From assembly GCA_036245525.1 (NCBI GenBank), contig BTPG01000004.1, positions 216,469,126 through 216,533,125 on the forward strand: 64,000 nucleotides of DNA, read 5' to 3'. Below are positions 62,803 through 64,000 of the stretch, piece after piece; the first letter of the stretch is position 1; the number at the start of each line of letters is the position of its first letter. Source of the DNA: Semisulcospira habei. Taxonomy: Eukaryota; Mollusca; Gastropoda; Semisulcospiridae. A program made the position numbers and the translations under genes. The notes beneath the pieces are model-generated. The model had not been told where the DNA came from. It saw only the letters and a program-made list of their open reading frames with translations, and did no database searches.

Positions 62803-64000
62803 GGCCAGGACCTATCTCATGTTGTCCGTGGTAGGGGCCGGATTGTTGCCTTGTACCTCAGGCACAGTGAAAATAAATCAACACATCCCCTTGCCCCCCC
62901 CCCCCTCCCACCGCCACCCTTCTCCTTCCGCACACGCACGCACGTACGCACGCACTCACACACACACACACACAAACACACGCACACCTCGTAGTGTTAA
63001 GCACGTGACCCCTGACTCCTCGAAATACTTTCGCACGCTAATGAAACATATACTGAAAGGCAAACATTTTGCACATGCTTTCGTGTGATATAATTCATAA
63101 TCTATCACAAGTGGAGACTAACAAACCAGAAAGAATATTGCTGGGCGTTTGCTTGATTTAAAAGAAAAAGCGAAATATTGCTTGTTTTGAAACATTCAAT
63201 TCAGGAATTTTGCAAAATGTATCAAACCATATAACGTCAATTCACAGGTAGAAAATGACTTCTTGGAGAATCTTTCAAGCACGTTAGATAGCGGGGTTGT
63301 AGCGCATAAACATGCATTTAAAAAGTTATTGAAAAGGCCAATAGGTGTACCAACAAGACTACAAATGGTCACTTTTTTAAAGTCGCCTCCTCATATCTGT
63401 CGTCTCTAACAGGTTAACAAAATTAATGTTTCAGTAAAATATGTTATCACTTCATATGGTGTTGGCAAGTCACAAAGCCTAAATGGTAAACTTCGGGTAT
63501 TGTAAGTTGTTGCACTGACATCTGATGGCAGTATTTCTGTATACAGTATGTTACGTGGTAATCGCAGTCGTAGTATGATGCAATCACACCAGACGCACGC
63601 ACGTAGGGTTCTTGTACTTCACTCAGTTGCAACGTCACACGTGGCACAAGGTTGTAGACCACACTGGAGTAACAGTTTCAACAATATTTTATTGCAGCGA
63701 TGCGATCTCAGCACAATGCATCCACAAATGCATCCACTCACTGATACACTGTCCCCTCTACAATGCATCAACACTTTTGAGCAAATTCGCACAACACAAC
63801 CAATCAGAAAAGAAAACGTAACCAAAACTCATTAATATTCATTCAAAAGAGCACTCTAGAATTAACTACAGCTTTCGACTAGCATCTAAGCGCATTCGAT
63901 ACAATTTTACGAAATGTAGCCAACAACTTTGACTTCATATATGAGGTCACTAGAATAATCGCGCCTTTTCCAGAACGTCCAAGGTCAAACGAGGTCGGAA
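62803..64000. other. Non-coding to window end, no gene recognised
   Basis: C-rich tract (62896-62910) and short CA/CGCA run (62930-62990), then AT-rich sequence. Open frames of 60-95 codons at the end of the window lack motifs. I see no further polycystin exon here, but a short one could be missed. Confidence 0.55.

Overview
This is an animal nuclear genome window, most likely from a mollusc (gastropod-like; inferred). The evidence is a spliced polycystin-1-like gene in long introns, many non-LTR retrotransposons, long CA/TG runs, and a roughly 1-kb element with GGCTCACGTG / CACGTGAGCC ends of a kind I associate with molluscan genomes. There are no bacterial operons, CRISPR arrays or rRNA.

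The main host gene is on the + strand. I could assemble ten exons with matching splice phases: 18014-18173, 24047-24262, 28309-28446, 29423-29568, 32777-33004, 36521-36632, 46545-46727, 52853-54669, 57866-58110 and 58689-58804. They encode, in order, the end of a GAIN region with a GPS autoproteolysis motif, TM1, a PLAT domain, TM2, TM3, a cytoplasmic loop of more than 600 residues, and TM4-5. The remaining channel-like half should lie beyond 64 kb. A further putative exon (14453-14528 plus 17828-17872) seems to be split by a young, full-length LINE with a perfect 13-bp target duplication. A possible signal-peptide exon at 14170-14221 also fits in phase.

Layout. 0-1.4 kb: palindromes, a minisatellite and a LINE tail. 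1.5-11.8 kb: nested and mosaic LINE remains, including a CR1-like ORF1 with an SGNH-esterase domain. 11.8-14.4 kb: a TG repeat and low-copy sequence. 14.5-17.8 kb: an intact 1023-codon RTE-like LINE on the - strand. 19.9-23.9 kb: a Mutator-like inverted-repeat element with a second RTE-like copy inside it. 24.4-26.5 kb: an antisense, internally deleted ORF1-bearing LINE. 28-64 kb: polycystin exons among foldback elements, a 23-unit minisatellite, CACGTG-ended elements, an L2/CR1-like LINE (46.8-48.8 kb) and a third RTE-like tail (60.4 kb).

The most distinctive non-genic feature is a set of TTAA-bounded, almost fully palindromic foldback families. At least ten copies belong to the main family, and several smaller hairpin families are also present. 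One hairpin family shares its core with the 32-bp minisatellite unit at 31.9-32.6 kb. Exon boundaries were read by eye from splice signals, phase and family resemblance; none was tested by alignment.
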